This document shows positions 26,200 through 34,441 of a DNA stretch of 64,000 nucleotides, one piece after another. The stretch's first letter is position 1; the number at the start of each line of letters is the position of its first letter. Origin of the DNA: Mycolicibacterium bacteremicum (GTDB taxonomy: Bacteria; Actinomycetota; Actinomycetes; Mycobacteriales; Mycobacteriaceae); contig NZ_CALUAE010000017.1 of the NCBI RefSeq assembly GCF_943913955.1, forward strand, positions 26,598 to 90,597, written 5' to 3'. The notes under the pieces are model-generated. The model had not been told where the DNA came from and made no database searches. It was given only the letters and a program-made list of their open reading frames with translations. Made by a program: the position numbers and the translations under genes.

Positions 26200-27345
26200 C
26201 TAAAGCGACCGAGCAATGATCTCCTTCATAATCTCGTTTGTCCCACCGTAGATCTTCTGAACGCGAGCATCGGCCCACATCCTGCCGATGGGATACTCGG
26301 TCATATAGCCGTAGCCGCCGTGGAGCTGCAAGCAGTCATCAAGGGCGACCATCGCACGCTCAGTAGTCCACCATTTCGCCATCGCGACGGTGGGGATGTC
26401 GAGTTCACCGCGCAGATGGCGGGCGACGCAGTCGTCGATGAAAACGCGGCTGATGTGGGCGTCGGTGGCGACCTCGGCGAGCTTGAACTTGGTGTTTTGG
26501 AAGGCGAAGACGGGCTTGCCGAAGGCATGCCGATCTTTGGTGTATTCCACAGTGAACTCGAGCGCTGTTTCTAGTACTGTCACTGCACCAAGCGCAAGGA
26601 TCAATCGCTCTTGGGGAAGTTGCTGCATCAACTGAATGAACCCCTGGCCTTCAGTCGTACCCAGGAGGTTCTCAACCGGAATGTGCACATCTTCGAAATA
26701 GAGCTCGGAGGTGTCCTGTCCGCGCTGACCGACCTTGTCCAACACCCGACCCCGCCGAAAGCCCGGTCGATCGCCTTCGACCAAAACCAACGAGATTCCG
26801 TTCGCTCCGGCACTGGGGTCGGTCTTCGCAACGACGATGATGAGGTCGGCCTGAGCGCCGTTGGTGATGAACGTTTTGGAACCGTTGACAACGTATTCGT
26901 CTCCAACGCGCGATGCCTTGGTCGTGACAGATTGGAGATCGGAGCCAGTGCCCGGCTCCGTCATCGCAATCGCGCCAACCATCTCACCAGTTGCCAGTCT
27001 GGGAAGAAAGCGTTCCTTCTGCTCATCGGTGCCGTACTCGAGCAGGTAGTGGGCGACGATTCCACTATGAAGCGGCGCGCCCCATGCCGAATCGCCGATG
27101 CGGGCCTGTTCCTCAATCAAGACTGCTTCGTGAGCGAACGTTCCCCCACCTCCGCCGTACTGCTCGGGGATTGACATGCACAGCAACCCAAGATCACCCG
27201 CCCGGGTCCACAGGTCCCGATCCACGTGGTGCTGCTCGATGAAGCGGGCACTGTGCGGCGCGACCTCCTTCTCACAGAACGTACGTGCCAAATCCCGCAG
27301 TGCGTCGAGGTCGTCGTCCATCCAGCTAGAGCGGTTGGCTGCCAT
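26200..27345 (-). CDS. Acyl-CoA dehydrogenase (long-chain/isovaleryl type active site)
   Basis: A 381-residue FAD acyl-CoA dehydrogenase. AIAMTEPGTGSDLQSVTT is the FAD/substrate loop, and QLHGGYGYMTEYPIGRMWAD with KIYGGTNEIMKEIIARSL forms the C-terminal signature. The usual C-terminal catalytic Glu (YEGT) is Gly here (YGGT). A Glu in helix G (LPQERLILALG) is present, as in long-chain and isovaleryl-CoA dehydrogenases, so the enzyme is likely active. ATG 27345 has GAGGAC upstream; starts further out lack likeness. It is divergent from the TetR gene at 27489, which probably represses it. Confidence 0.9.
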   Translation of the reverse strand: MAANRSSWMDDDLDALRDLARTFCEKEVAPHSARFIEQHHVDRDLWTRAGDLGLLCMSIPEQYGGGGGTFAHEAVLIEEQARIGDSAWGAPLHSGIVAHYLLEYGTDEQKERFLPRLATGEMVGAIAMTEPGTGSDLQSVTTKASRVGDEYVVNGSKTFITNGAQADLIIVVAKTDPSAGANGISLVLVEGDRPGFRRGRVLDKVGQRGQDTSELYFEDVHIPVENLLGTTEGQGFIQLMQQLPQERLILALGAVTVLETALEFTVEYTKDRHAFGKPVFAFQNTKFKLAEVATDAHISRVFIDDCVARHLRGELDIPTVAMAKWWTTERAMVALDDCLQLHGGYGYMTEYPIGRMWADARVQKIYGGTNEIMKEIIARSL

Positions 27346-27435
27346 TACAAAGTCCTCACTGTGTTTGCTTGCGCACCGATCCCGCAATGGTCTCGCTTCG
27401 CCTGTGGGTACATGGTGTACCACGAATCGCACGCC

Positions 27436-27452
27436 GGGTACAACACGTACCC
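27436..27452. promoter_or_regulatory. Operator dyad GGGTAC-N5-GTACCC
   Basis: A perfect six-base inverted repeat spaced by five bases, in the 143-bp gap between the divergent acyl-CoA dehydrogenase and TetR genes. A second palindrome, TGGTGTACCA, lies at 27413-27422. It is the likely binding site of the adjacent TetR. Confidence 0.6.
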
Positions 27453-27488
27453 AGAACTTTCCAGAGCGCGGGGCGTTACGGTGACATC

Positions 27489-28166
27489 GTGGAGCGACAG
27501 CACTGGGTGGACACCACAGCGGTACGCCGCGCGGCCAGTAGGTTGCCGGGCCGTGAACTACGTCGTGAACAGATCATCGAAGCGGCGCTCAGCGCAATCG
27601 AAGAGAACGGGCCCCACGCACTCACGGGCCAAATCGCAGACAAGGCCGGTTTGGGACGCACACACTTCTACCGCCACTTCGCAAGTAAAGAAGAACTCGA
27701 TCTTGCCGTGGCTCGTCACGTCCACCGCGAACTCACTGCGAAGATTCGCCTAACTCTGGATGTCCAGGGATCGCCGCTAGACGTGATACGCGCGCCGGTC
27801 ACTCAGCACGTCATGTGGGCTGACGAACACCCCAACCTCTATCGGTTCCTGGTGAACCGACACTATCGGCGCAGCACCGAGAAGACCGCGCCCGGCAGCA
27901 GCGCATTCGCCTCTGAACTCGCCGTCGCGGGTGCCCGTTACTTTCCTCGCTACGGCGAGGACTCAGAGGCGGCAGACCGCAATGTCGCCGCCATCATGGG
28001 CTTGATGGACGCTTCGGTCCTATGGTGGCTGGACCATCGCGACTCCACTCGTGACGAACTCGTCATTCGGTTGACACGGCAAACCTGGTTGATAATCAAT
28101 GACAGGCTGCAGGAACTGGGATTCCAGCTTGATCCCCACTTACCACTCTGCGAACCGAAAACCTGA
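27489..28166 (+). CDS. TetR-family transcriptional regulator
   Basis: A 225-residue TetR protein with LRREQIIEAALSAIEENG and the recognition helix LGRTHFYRHFASKEELDLA. The long C-terminal domain (LYRFLVNRHYRRS; VAAIMGLMDASVLWWLDH) is typical of mycobacterial TetR genes beside acyl-CoA dehydrogenases. I chose GTG 27489; the frame is open upstream to 27369, but that part would overlap the operator and has no likeness. It is divergent from the acyl-CoA dehydrogenase and probably controls it and itself through the dyads at 27413-27452. Confidence 0.87.
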   Translation: MERQHWVDTTAVRRAASRLPGRELRREQIIEAALSAIEENGPHALTGQIADKAGLGRTHFYRHFASKEELDLAVARHVHRELTAKIRLTLDVQGSPLDVIRAPVTQHVMWADEHPNLYRFLVNRHYRRSTEKTAPGSSAFASELAVAGARYFPRYGEDSEAADRNVAAIMGLMDASVLWWLDHRDSTRDELVIRLTRQTWLIINDRLQELGFQLDPHLPLCEPKT

Positions 28167-28219
28167 CCAGGTACAATTCGAGCCTCCCCACGCTAAACCC
28201 TCCGTCTTCGACACCGCCA

Positions 28220-29020
28220 TCAACGATGATTGCGTTGGCGCCGCTCACCGACGCCGCGCATCAACGCGAAAGCTTTCAATCCAAGCGACGGCGCAGCATC
28301 GCTAGTGCGCGCAACTACGCCACGCCACCGAGGAACTACCCGGAATATCTGGCGACTCTCCAGCAACTCGAGTCCCGCGCGGGCCACGGCCGCAGCATCC
28401 ATTGGACGCGGTCCGGCGAACAGAAGCGCCGCCCCAGGGTCGGCAACCCGGTCGGTGACCATTTTCGTACTTACCACGTCAGGGCATAGCGCCCGTGCGT
28501 GGATTGGCAATCCCGCATGGTCAAGGTCGCCCTGCAGCGATGTGGTGAACGACAATACGGCCGCTTTGGTTGCTGCGTACATCGCTAATCCAGGGATGGG
28601 CGCCAGAGCCGAGAGGGACGCGATGTTGAGGATCGCGCCCCCACCCGCGCCCATAGCGACAACTGCCGCGTGTGAGCCGGCAACGACACCTCGTACATTG
28701 ACATCGAGGATCGACGCAATCTCGGCATCGCTGTGACTCCAGCTGTTACCCGCGAGTAGGATCCCAGCGTTGTTTACCCACACCGCCAGAGGGCCAGCGG
28801 CTAAAGCCTGAGCAGCGACTTCCCGATGACCCGACGGATCTCGTACGTCGTGCGTGGCGCTCCAAGCGCCACCGCCGACCTCGGTGGCAGCGCGCTCCGC
28901 TGCGTCGCCATCCACATCCGTGAGCAAAACCTTGTGACCGGCAGCGGCGAGTTGTCTCGCGATCTCCAGACCAATCCCTCGACCTGCTCCTGTGACGACG
29001 GCTGTTGATGGTTCTAGCAT
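28220..29020 (-). CDS. Short-chain dehydrogenase/reductase
   Basis: A 266-residue classical SDR. The cofactor site is VVTGAGRGIGLEIARQLAA with an acidic residue in TDVDGDAAE, which favours NAD. NNAG is present, with Ser in LNIASLSALAP and the YAATK catalytic pair. ATG 29020 follows AAAGGATGG; ATG 29026 is an alternative. The C-terminal 60 residues (RVVPRWRGVVARTSD) are the extension common in mycobacterial SDRs that act on lipid alcohols or ketones. The gene lies directly downstream of the decayed P450 with which it may once have formed an operon, and is convergent with the TetR at 27489. Confidence 0.88.
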   Translation of the reverse strand: MLEPSTAVVTGAGRGIGLEIARQLAAAGHKVLLTDVDGDAAERAATEVGGGAWSATHDVRDPSGHREVAAQALAAGPLAVWVNNAGILLAGNSWSHSDAEIASILDVNVRGVVAGSHAAVVAMGAGGGAILNIASLSALAPIPGLAMYAATKAAVLSFTTSLQGDLDHAGLPIHARALCPDVVSTKMVTDRVADPGAALLFAGPRPMDAAAVARAGLELLESRQIFRVVPRWRGVVARTSDAAPSLGLKAFALMRGVGERRQRNHR

Positions 29021-30086
29021 GACCATCCTTTCCGGCAGTTTGCGTAGGTTTGCCGACTACGGTTCGCCGGGGTTTGTTGAGGATCTCCGAGGCCACTTGG
29101 AGGACTGCGTCGATTCCGCCGGCGCCCTGTAAGGGCGATGTGCTCGGCTAAGCACTCAAAAGTCTCGTGGAATGACCTAGATATCATCGGCGACACAACG
29201 TAATAGGTAGGCCGTCGACAGGGAACAGGCAGGGACGTATTGTCCCACCGAACGCGGTAGCCGTCATCCAGACTCCAGGTGAATTCCCGCAGCATCTCGT
29301 GCAGTATTGCCTTCACCTCCAAGGTGCCGAAGTGCATCCCGATGCGCTTGTGCGCGCCTCCTCCGAACGGAAGCCAGGCGAAGCGGTGGGCCTGATCCTC
29401 GCGCCGTGGCGGCTCGAGTCGCGTTGGGTCAAACCGGTCCGGCTCGGTCGACACTGTGGGCGCAAAGTGGTTGACCGCAGGCGTGATGACGACGAGCACT
29501 CCGGAGGGGACGTAGTAGCCATCAATTAGGGTGTCGGTCACCGTCTTACGCATAACCAACGGTACCGGTGCAACTAGTCTGAGCGACTCCTTGATGACCA
29601 AGTCCATCGCCGTAAGCCCCTCCAGGTCCTCAATGTCCGACAGATCGTCGCCTAGACGGTCAGACTCAGCACGAAGTCGATCCTGCCATTCAGGATTCTT
29701 CGCCAAGAAGTACGCCACAGCGGCAGTGGTGATCGTTGACGTGTCATGAGCGGCCATCATCAGAAAGATCATTTGATTTATGCTGTCCGCATCAGTGAAG
29801 CGTTCGCCGTCCTGGCGCGCGCCTCACATAGCGCGGCGAGTAAATCACCATTCTGCCCCGAGCGTGCCGCCGGTAAGTTCCGGGCGAAGGCCAACGAGAG
29901 GCAATCCCTGATCGCCGATAACTGGCTTCAATCCGCTACCGGTCGGCGGCGCGGCAAGTTCGCGAACCGGCCATCGTCGACTCACTCCTGGATAGCGCGC
30001 TCGACGCGCTGCGGGAGGGGATTCAGTAGTACCGACAACAGCCGGTCACGGGACTTGCTTGCCGAACCGGACGGCGATTTGGTCAT
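29014..30086 (-). pseudogene. Decayed cytochrome P450 (CYP136-like) with internal deletion and lost heme cysteine
   Basis: The reading starts at ATG 30086 with a good AAGGGGG site (MTKSPSGSASKSRDRLLSV), but hits a stop at about 29982. The next family piece, VRELAAPPTGSGLKPVIGDQ (from about 29968), is in another frame and soon stops. The sequence then jumps to NGDLLAALCEARQDGERFTD and the intact C-terminal half from MIFLMMAAHDTSTITT (I-helix) through ESLRLV (ExxR). The roughly 200 residues between are gone. In the heme loop the invariant Cys is Arg: FGGGAHKRIGMHFG (a CGC codon at about 29342-29344). The tail after RWDNTSLPVP is also abnormal. It cannot be a functional P450. CYP136 is the closest family I recognise. 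Confidence 0.85.
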
Positions 30087-30240
30087 CGAGTGCCCCCTTG
30101 ATGTTGTTTCTCGCATTATCGGAAGGATTTCACCCATCGTTTACACCGGTGACCACCCTGTCAACGGCGGTCACAGTTGCCGCTCGAATGTCAGCGACTC
30201 CCCGCCGTCCTCGGATACCCGTCACTGAACAGAGCCGCCA

Positions 30241-31845
30241 CTAGTCGACGCTATCGGCCCCGCTTGGGGCATAGGGCATGTCGGCCAGATGGGTGTTGGC
30301 CGGCTCGGGTGTCCCCCTGCGCGACGAGTTCGCGGGCGCGGGACGCGACAGGACGTAAGCGCGCCGCTTCGGCCTGCGCGCACGAAGGCGATACAAGAAG
30401 GTCGGGCTGGGCCAGTTGGTAGAGATCGACCCCCGCGCCGAGCGATACCAGCTCGTGCACATAGTCCACACGGATCTGTCCAGGCGGCGACTCAACCGGT
30501 CGTTGAAGCGCTTCTCCACATCGGCACGGACCTCGATAACACTTCCTGGATGGGCACGGAGAACCTTCATCAACCTGACGATGTGTCGGGCCTGCGATTC
30601 GAGCATGTAGACGATGGACCCGGATCCCACGTTGGTGTTGGGCCCGTACATCATGAGGAAATTCGGAAACTCTGGCACCGATAGGCCGTAGTAGGCGTGC
30701 GCGCCATCCGCCCACACGTCCGACAATTTCCGGTCCGAGCGGCCGTAGACCTCCATCGGGGAAAGAAACTCGGTGGCACTGAAGCCAGTGCCGTAGATGA
30801 TCACGTCGGCGGCGTGGAAGTCGCCGTTCACCGTGCGGATTCCGCCAGGTTCTACTGCCCGGATATCGTCGGTGACCAATGAAACGTTGGGACGTGCGAG
30901 CGCGGGGTAATAGTCGCTGGAGAACAGAATCCTCTTGCACCCGGGCGCATAGTCCGGCGTCAGGTGGGAACGCAGCCGGGCATCCGACACCTGGCGACCT
31001 AGGTGCCGGAGGGCGATGACTCCCAAGACTCGCGCTACTGGCTTCGCGTCGACGAGTGCCAACGCCAAGAACTCGAATATCGTCCAAATCATCAGACGTT
31101 CGCTGAGCCGCAGAATGGGCAACTTGCGCAGCAGTTGGTGATGCCGCCCACCGTACTGACGGTCGAATTTGGGCAGCACCCATGGGGCTGACCGTTGGAA
31201 AACGTCCAAGTGCTCAGCGCCTGCGGCGACCACCGGGACGAACTGCACCGAACTAGCGCCGGTGCCGACGACCGCAAGCCGCTTGCCGCTGAGATTCAGA
31301 TCGTGGTCCCAATTCGCGGAATGAAACGACGGGCCCGCGAAGCCCGAGATTCCAGGAATATCAGGAACTGAGGGTCGGGACAGCTGGCCCACGGCCGAAA
31401 TGACGACATCGCACTCCAATTCCTGACTGGTAGTCGTGGTCAGACGCCATGTGTTCGTGCGCTCATCGAAGGCCGCCTTAGCGATTTCGGTTTTGGTCCG
31501 AAGGAGGGACAGCAAACCACTTTCGTCGGCGACGCGGCGAAGGTAGGCGAGGATATCGCCTTGTTCTGCGTAACGCCGACCCCACCTGGGATTCGGCGCC
31601 GAGGAGATCGAGTACAACTGCGACGGGACGTCACAGGCCGCCCCTGGGTAGGTGTTCTCCCGCCAGACTCCCCCGACACCATCGCCCTTTTCGACAATGA
31701 GGACCCTGTCGAACCCTGCGCGTTTGAGGCGAAGTGCAAGGGTAATTCCGGCGAAGCCAGCGCCGATGATGACGATCGAGGGGTTACCAGGGGGATTGTC
31801 CTGGGTTGGTTCACGTTTCACGGGTTTCATCGTTAGCTCATACAA
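30241..31845 (-). CDS. Flavin-containing Baeyer-Villiger-type monooxygenase (third in operon)
   Basis: A 534-residue FAD/NADPH monooxygenase. It has the first GXGXXG in VIIGAGFAGITLALRL, the BVMO fingerprint FAGPSFHSANWD, the second nucleotide motif VVGTGASSVQFVP, and the ending CTSWYRSARG...TNWPSPTF typical of actinobacterial members. It would insert oxygen next to a ketone to form an ester, or oxidise heteroatoms. ATG 31845 has GAAGG upstream; ATG 31830 is an alternative. The last 45 residues are Arg/Pro-rich. It is the last gene of the operon, 47 bp after the esterase, which could cleave the ester product. Confidence 0.88.
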   Translation of the reverse strand: MYELTMKPVKREPTQDNPPGNPSIVIIGAGFAGITLALRLKRAGFDRVLIVEKGDGVGGVWRENTYPGAACDVPSQLYSISSAPNPRWGRRYAEQGDILAYLRRVADESGLLSLLRTKTEIAKAAFDERTNTWRLTTTTSQELECDVVISAVGQLSRPSVPDIPGISGFAGPSFHSANWDHDLNLSGKRLAVVGTGASSVQFVPVVAAGAEHLDVFQRSAPWVLPKFDRQYGGRHHQLLRKLPILRLSERLMIWTIFEFLALALVDAKPVARVLGVIALRHLGRQVSDARLRSHLTPDYAPGCKRILFSSDYYPALARPNVSLVTDDIRAVEPGGIRTVNGDFHAADVIIYGTGFSATEFLSPMEVYGRSDRKLSDVWADGAHAYYGLSVPEFPNFLMMYGPNTNVGSGSIVYMLESQARHIVRLMKVLRAHPGSVIEVRADVEKRFNDRLSRRLDRSVWTMCTSWYRSARGSISTNWPSPTFLYRLRARRPKRRAYVLSRPAPANSSRRGTPEPANTHLADMPYAPSGADSVD

Positions 31846-31892
31846 CCTTCGTGCTGGGGCGCCTCGTGGTCAAGGCGTGCGCAGGGACGCTG

Positions 31893-32855
31893 TCAACGGA
31901 CGGTGGCCGAAGTAGCCAAGAACTCGCCACCGAGCCTGAGGGCCTCACGTGCTTCTGGCAGTAGGCGAAACATCGCCTGGAAGACATGGATCTGGCCGCG
32001 GAAAACTTGCAACTGCGAGGAGACCCCTGCAGTTTGCAGACGTTTGGCAAAGACTCTGGAGTCGTCGAGCAACATCTCTCGTCCGCCGACCTGAATCAAA
32101 GTTGGTGGCATGTCCGTGAGATCAGCATCGAGCACGCTTATCCTCGGGTCGGCTGGATCGGCGCCCGCCACGTACAGACCAATTGTTCTCGACGCAGAGA
32201 TGGCGGACGCAAAGGGGTCCCGTCTGCGCAGATCACGGTCCATCGCGAGTTGGCATGTCAAATCCAGCACCGGCGACATCAGCAGCATGGCATCCGGCGT
32301 CGGCAGTCGATGTTCCCGAGCGCCAAGCGCCGTCGCCGCAGCAAGCTGGCCGCCTGCGGAATCGCCGGCGAGCGCCACCGTGCCAGAAGACGCGGTGATC
32401 GCGCTTCCCTCTGTCAACCATCGATAGGCGATCAGTGCATCATCTGCGGCCGCCGGGAAGGGATATTTCGGGACCAATCGATAGCGCACGGCAAATACCG
32501 GCCTGCGGGCGGCCGCGGACAGTTCGCTGATGAGGCCACGGTGGGTCTCGGGAGAGCACATAGAAAATGCGCCGCCGTGTATATAAAGAATCGGCGGAGC
32601 ATCCGAGGCCACGTTGGCCGCCTTGACCCAGTCGCCTCGCACACGTTCACCGGCGAAGGGCGTGTCTACCTTCTCGACACTGATTGCGCGCCTTGGCCGC
32701 GACACCACGAGTGTTCCCCGTAGCACGCGGTCCATGACCGCGAAGCCATGGTCGTTGGCCGGAATCACTTGCGTGAGAGGTCGAAGAACGCCTCGCGCCG
32801 TTGCCGCGACCAGGTGGCTCGCCATGCTCGGATTCGGCCTGGCAGGTGAACTCAT
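31893..32855 (-). CDS. Alpha/beta hydrolase, hormone-sensitive-lipase family (LipR-like)
   Basis: A 320-residue esterase/lipase. The oxyanion motif is ILYIHGGAFSMCSPETH, the nucleophile elbow is VALAGDSAGGQLAAATA, and the final His lies in QIHVFQAMF; all are intact. ATG 32855 overlaps the stop of the preceding monooxygenase gene (32852-32855). The pairing recalls the mymA operon of M. tuberculosis, where a flavin monooxygenase is followed by lipR. A likely role is cleavage of the ester formed by the monooxygenases. There is no signal peptide. Confidence 0.88.
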   Translation of the reverse strand: MSSPARPNPSMASHLVAATARGVLRPLTQVIPANDHGFAVMDRVLRGTLVVSRPRRAISVEKVDTPFAGERVRGDWVKAANVASDAPPILYIHGGAFSMCSPETHRGLISELSAAARRPVFAVRYRLVPKYPFPAAADDALIAYRWLTEGSAITASSGTVALAGDSAGGQLAAATALGAREHRLPTPDAMLLMSPVLDLTCQLAMDRDLRRRDPFASAISASRTIGLYVAGADPADPRISVLDADLTDMPPTLIQVGGREMLLDDSRVFAKRLQTAGVSSQLQVFRGQIHVFQAMFRLLPEAREALRLGGEFLATSATVR

Positions 32856-34441
32856 CCGGCGGTGTCCACCTTCTGTGGGGCAGTGTCCGCCTTTTTCGCC
32901 GGTCGCCGTTCGAAACGGTAGTCGGCCAAGTCGAATCGTCGACTGCGCCAGATCGACTCGACCGTCGTCGTGGGACGCAGAGGCACGTCCCCATGCTTGT
33001 CGAAGTAATAGCTGTTCGCGCCCGCGCAGCTGTCCTGCCAGAAGACCTGCGTATGCCGCCGTGCCAGCATCTCCGCGAAGAAGCGTTGATTCGCCTCCTC
33101 GCGTACCTCGACGTAGTTCGAGTCGGCCGTCCTGGCATGCCGGAGGCAACGGAGAATGTGACCCGCCTGTGCCTCGATGAGTGCGAAGTAGGACGACCCG
33201 TTGTATCCGTACGGGCCAAACACTGAGAAATGGTTCGGGAATCCTGGCACGCTGACTCCCTCATATGCCTGGAGTCGGTTCTCGTCCCACCACTGTGCCT
33301 GGTCTCGGCCGGCGACACCTCTGAGCGAGTAGGTGGGCATGCTGTCCGATTCCATGACCTTGAATCCCGTTGCCAGGACGAGCACGTCGATCTCGTGTCT
33401 GACGCCATCGGCCGTAATTACCGCGGTCTCATCCACCCGGGTGATGGGGTTGGTTTCAAGAAGGACGTTCTCGCGGTTGAACGTCTTCAAATATTCGTTG
33501 TGAAAGCTTGGTCGCTTGCAGCCCAGCGCGTAACGCGGCGTCAGCTTCTCCCGAACGACCGGGTCGGTGACCTGCCGACGCATATAGCTGATCGCTGCAC
33601 GCTCGATCGCCGACGCCAGCGGTATGGCGGTATGGAAGTGCGCTGCGACGGGAAAGGTGAGTTCGACAAAGGCCTGGCTGGCTCCCCGCGCGGCGATCTG
33701 CGCTCCGGGTGCGAGCCGGAGAAGAGCACTCAGCGGGCGGGGCACCGCGAAGTCGAATTTCGGCAGACACCATATCGGGGTGCGCTGAAAGACGGTGAGT
33801 GTGTCCACGTCCTTGGCTATCGAGGGGATCAGTTGCACCGCCGAGGCGCCCGTCCCGATGACGGCGACCCTCTTTCCGGTGAGGGTCTGCTGGTGGTCCC
33901 AGCGCGACGTGTGCATCGTGACCCCGCCGAAGTCCCCGACCCCCGGTATGTCCGGCGATTTTGGTCGCGTGAGAACCCCGGAGGCATTGATGACGAACCT
34001 CGCTGTCAGTTCCTCGTCCGTCGAGGTAAACAAACGCCACAATGTCGATTCTTCGTCGAACTCAGCCCTCACAACCGTGACTCCGAAGCGGATGCGCGAC
34101 GCGAGGCCATATTTTTTCACGCAATGCTTCGCGTAGTTCTTCAGTTCGATCCCCGGCGCATAGGTACGGGACCACGACGGGCGTTTCTCAAAGGAGAATT
34201 GGTAACTATATGACGGAATGTCTACTGCAATCCCCGGGTAGGTATTCCAGTACCAGGTTCCACCCACCCCTTGGGCCTCATCAACGATGAGGAAGTCCGA
34301 GAAACCTTCCTTCAGCAGCTTGATGCCCACTCCGATCCCGGAGAATCCAGCTCCGATGACCAATATCTCGTGGGTGGGGACCTCGTACGTAGGGGCTCCG
34401 GAGGTGGGGGCATTCTCGTCGCCCGCAACATGGACACTCAA
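32852..34441 (-). CDS. Flavin-containing Baeyer-Villiger-type monooxygenase (second in operon)
   Basis: A 529-residue monooxygenase. Motifs: ILVIGAGFSGIGVGIKL (FAD), GGTWYWNTYPGIAVDIPS, fingerprint FGGVTMHTSRWD, second Rossmann VIGTGASAVQLIPSIA, and VLVLATGF. The GGTWYWN.YPG.. pattern marks true BVMO-like enzymes. Its ATG overlaps the stop of the first monooxygenase (34438-34441) and its stop overlaps the esterase ATG. About 20 residues precede the FAD motif and a Lys/Asp-rich tail ends the protein. It clearly differs from its two neighbours, so the three are not a recent tandem duplication. Confidence 0.9.
   Translation of the reverse strand: MSVHVAGDENAPTSGAPTYEVPTHEILVIGAGFSGIGVGIKLLKEGFSDFLIVDEAQGVGGTWYWNTYPGIAVDIPSYSYQFSFEKRPSWSRTYAPGIELKNYAKHCVKKYGLASRIRFGVTVVRAEFDEESTLWRLFTSTDEELTARFVINASGVLTRPKSPDIPGVGDFGGVTMHTSRWDHQQTLTGKRVAVIGTGASAVQLIPSIAKDVDTLTVFQRTPIWCLPKFDFAVPRPLSALLRLAPGAQIAARGASQAFVELTFPVAAHFHTAIPLASAIERAAISYMRRQVTDPVVREKLTPRYALGCKRPSFHNEYLKTFNRENVLLETNPITRVDETAVITADGVRHEIDVLVLATGFKVMESDSMPTYSLRGVAGRDQAQWWDENRLQAYEGVSVPGFPNHFSVFGPYGYNGSSYFALIEAQAGHILRCLRHARTADSNYVEVREEANQRFFAEMLARRHTQVFWQDSCAGANSYYFDKHGDVPLRPTTTVESIWRSRRFDLADYRFERRPAKKADTAPQKVDTAG

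Noticed and set aside
29959..29968. Palindrome GTTCGCGAAC as a possible operator
   Set aside because: It falls inside the coding remnant of the P450 (VRE codons) and has no second copy nearby.
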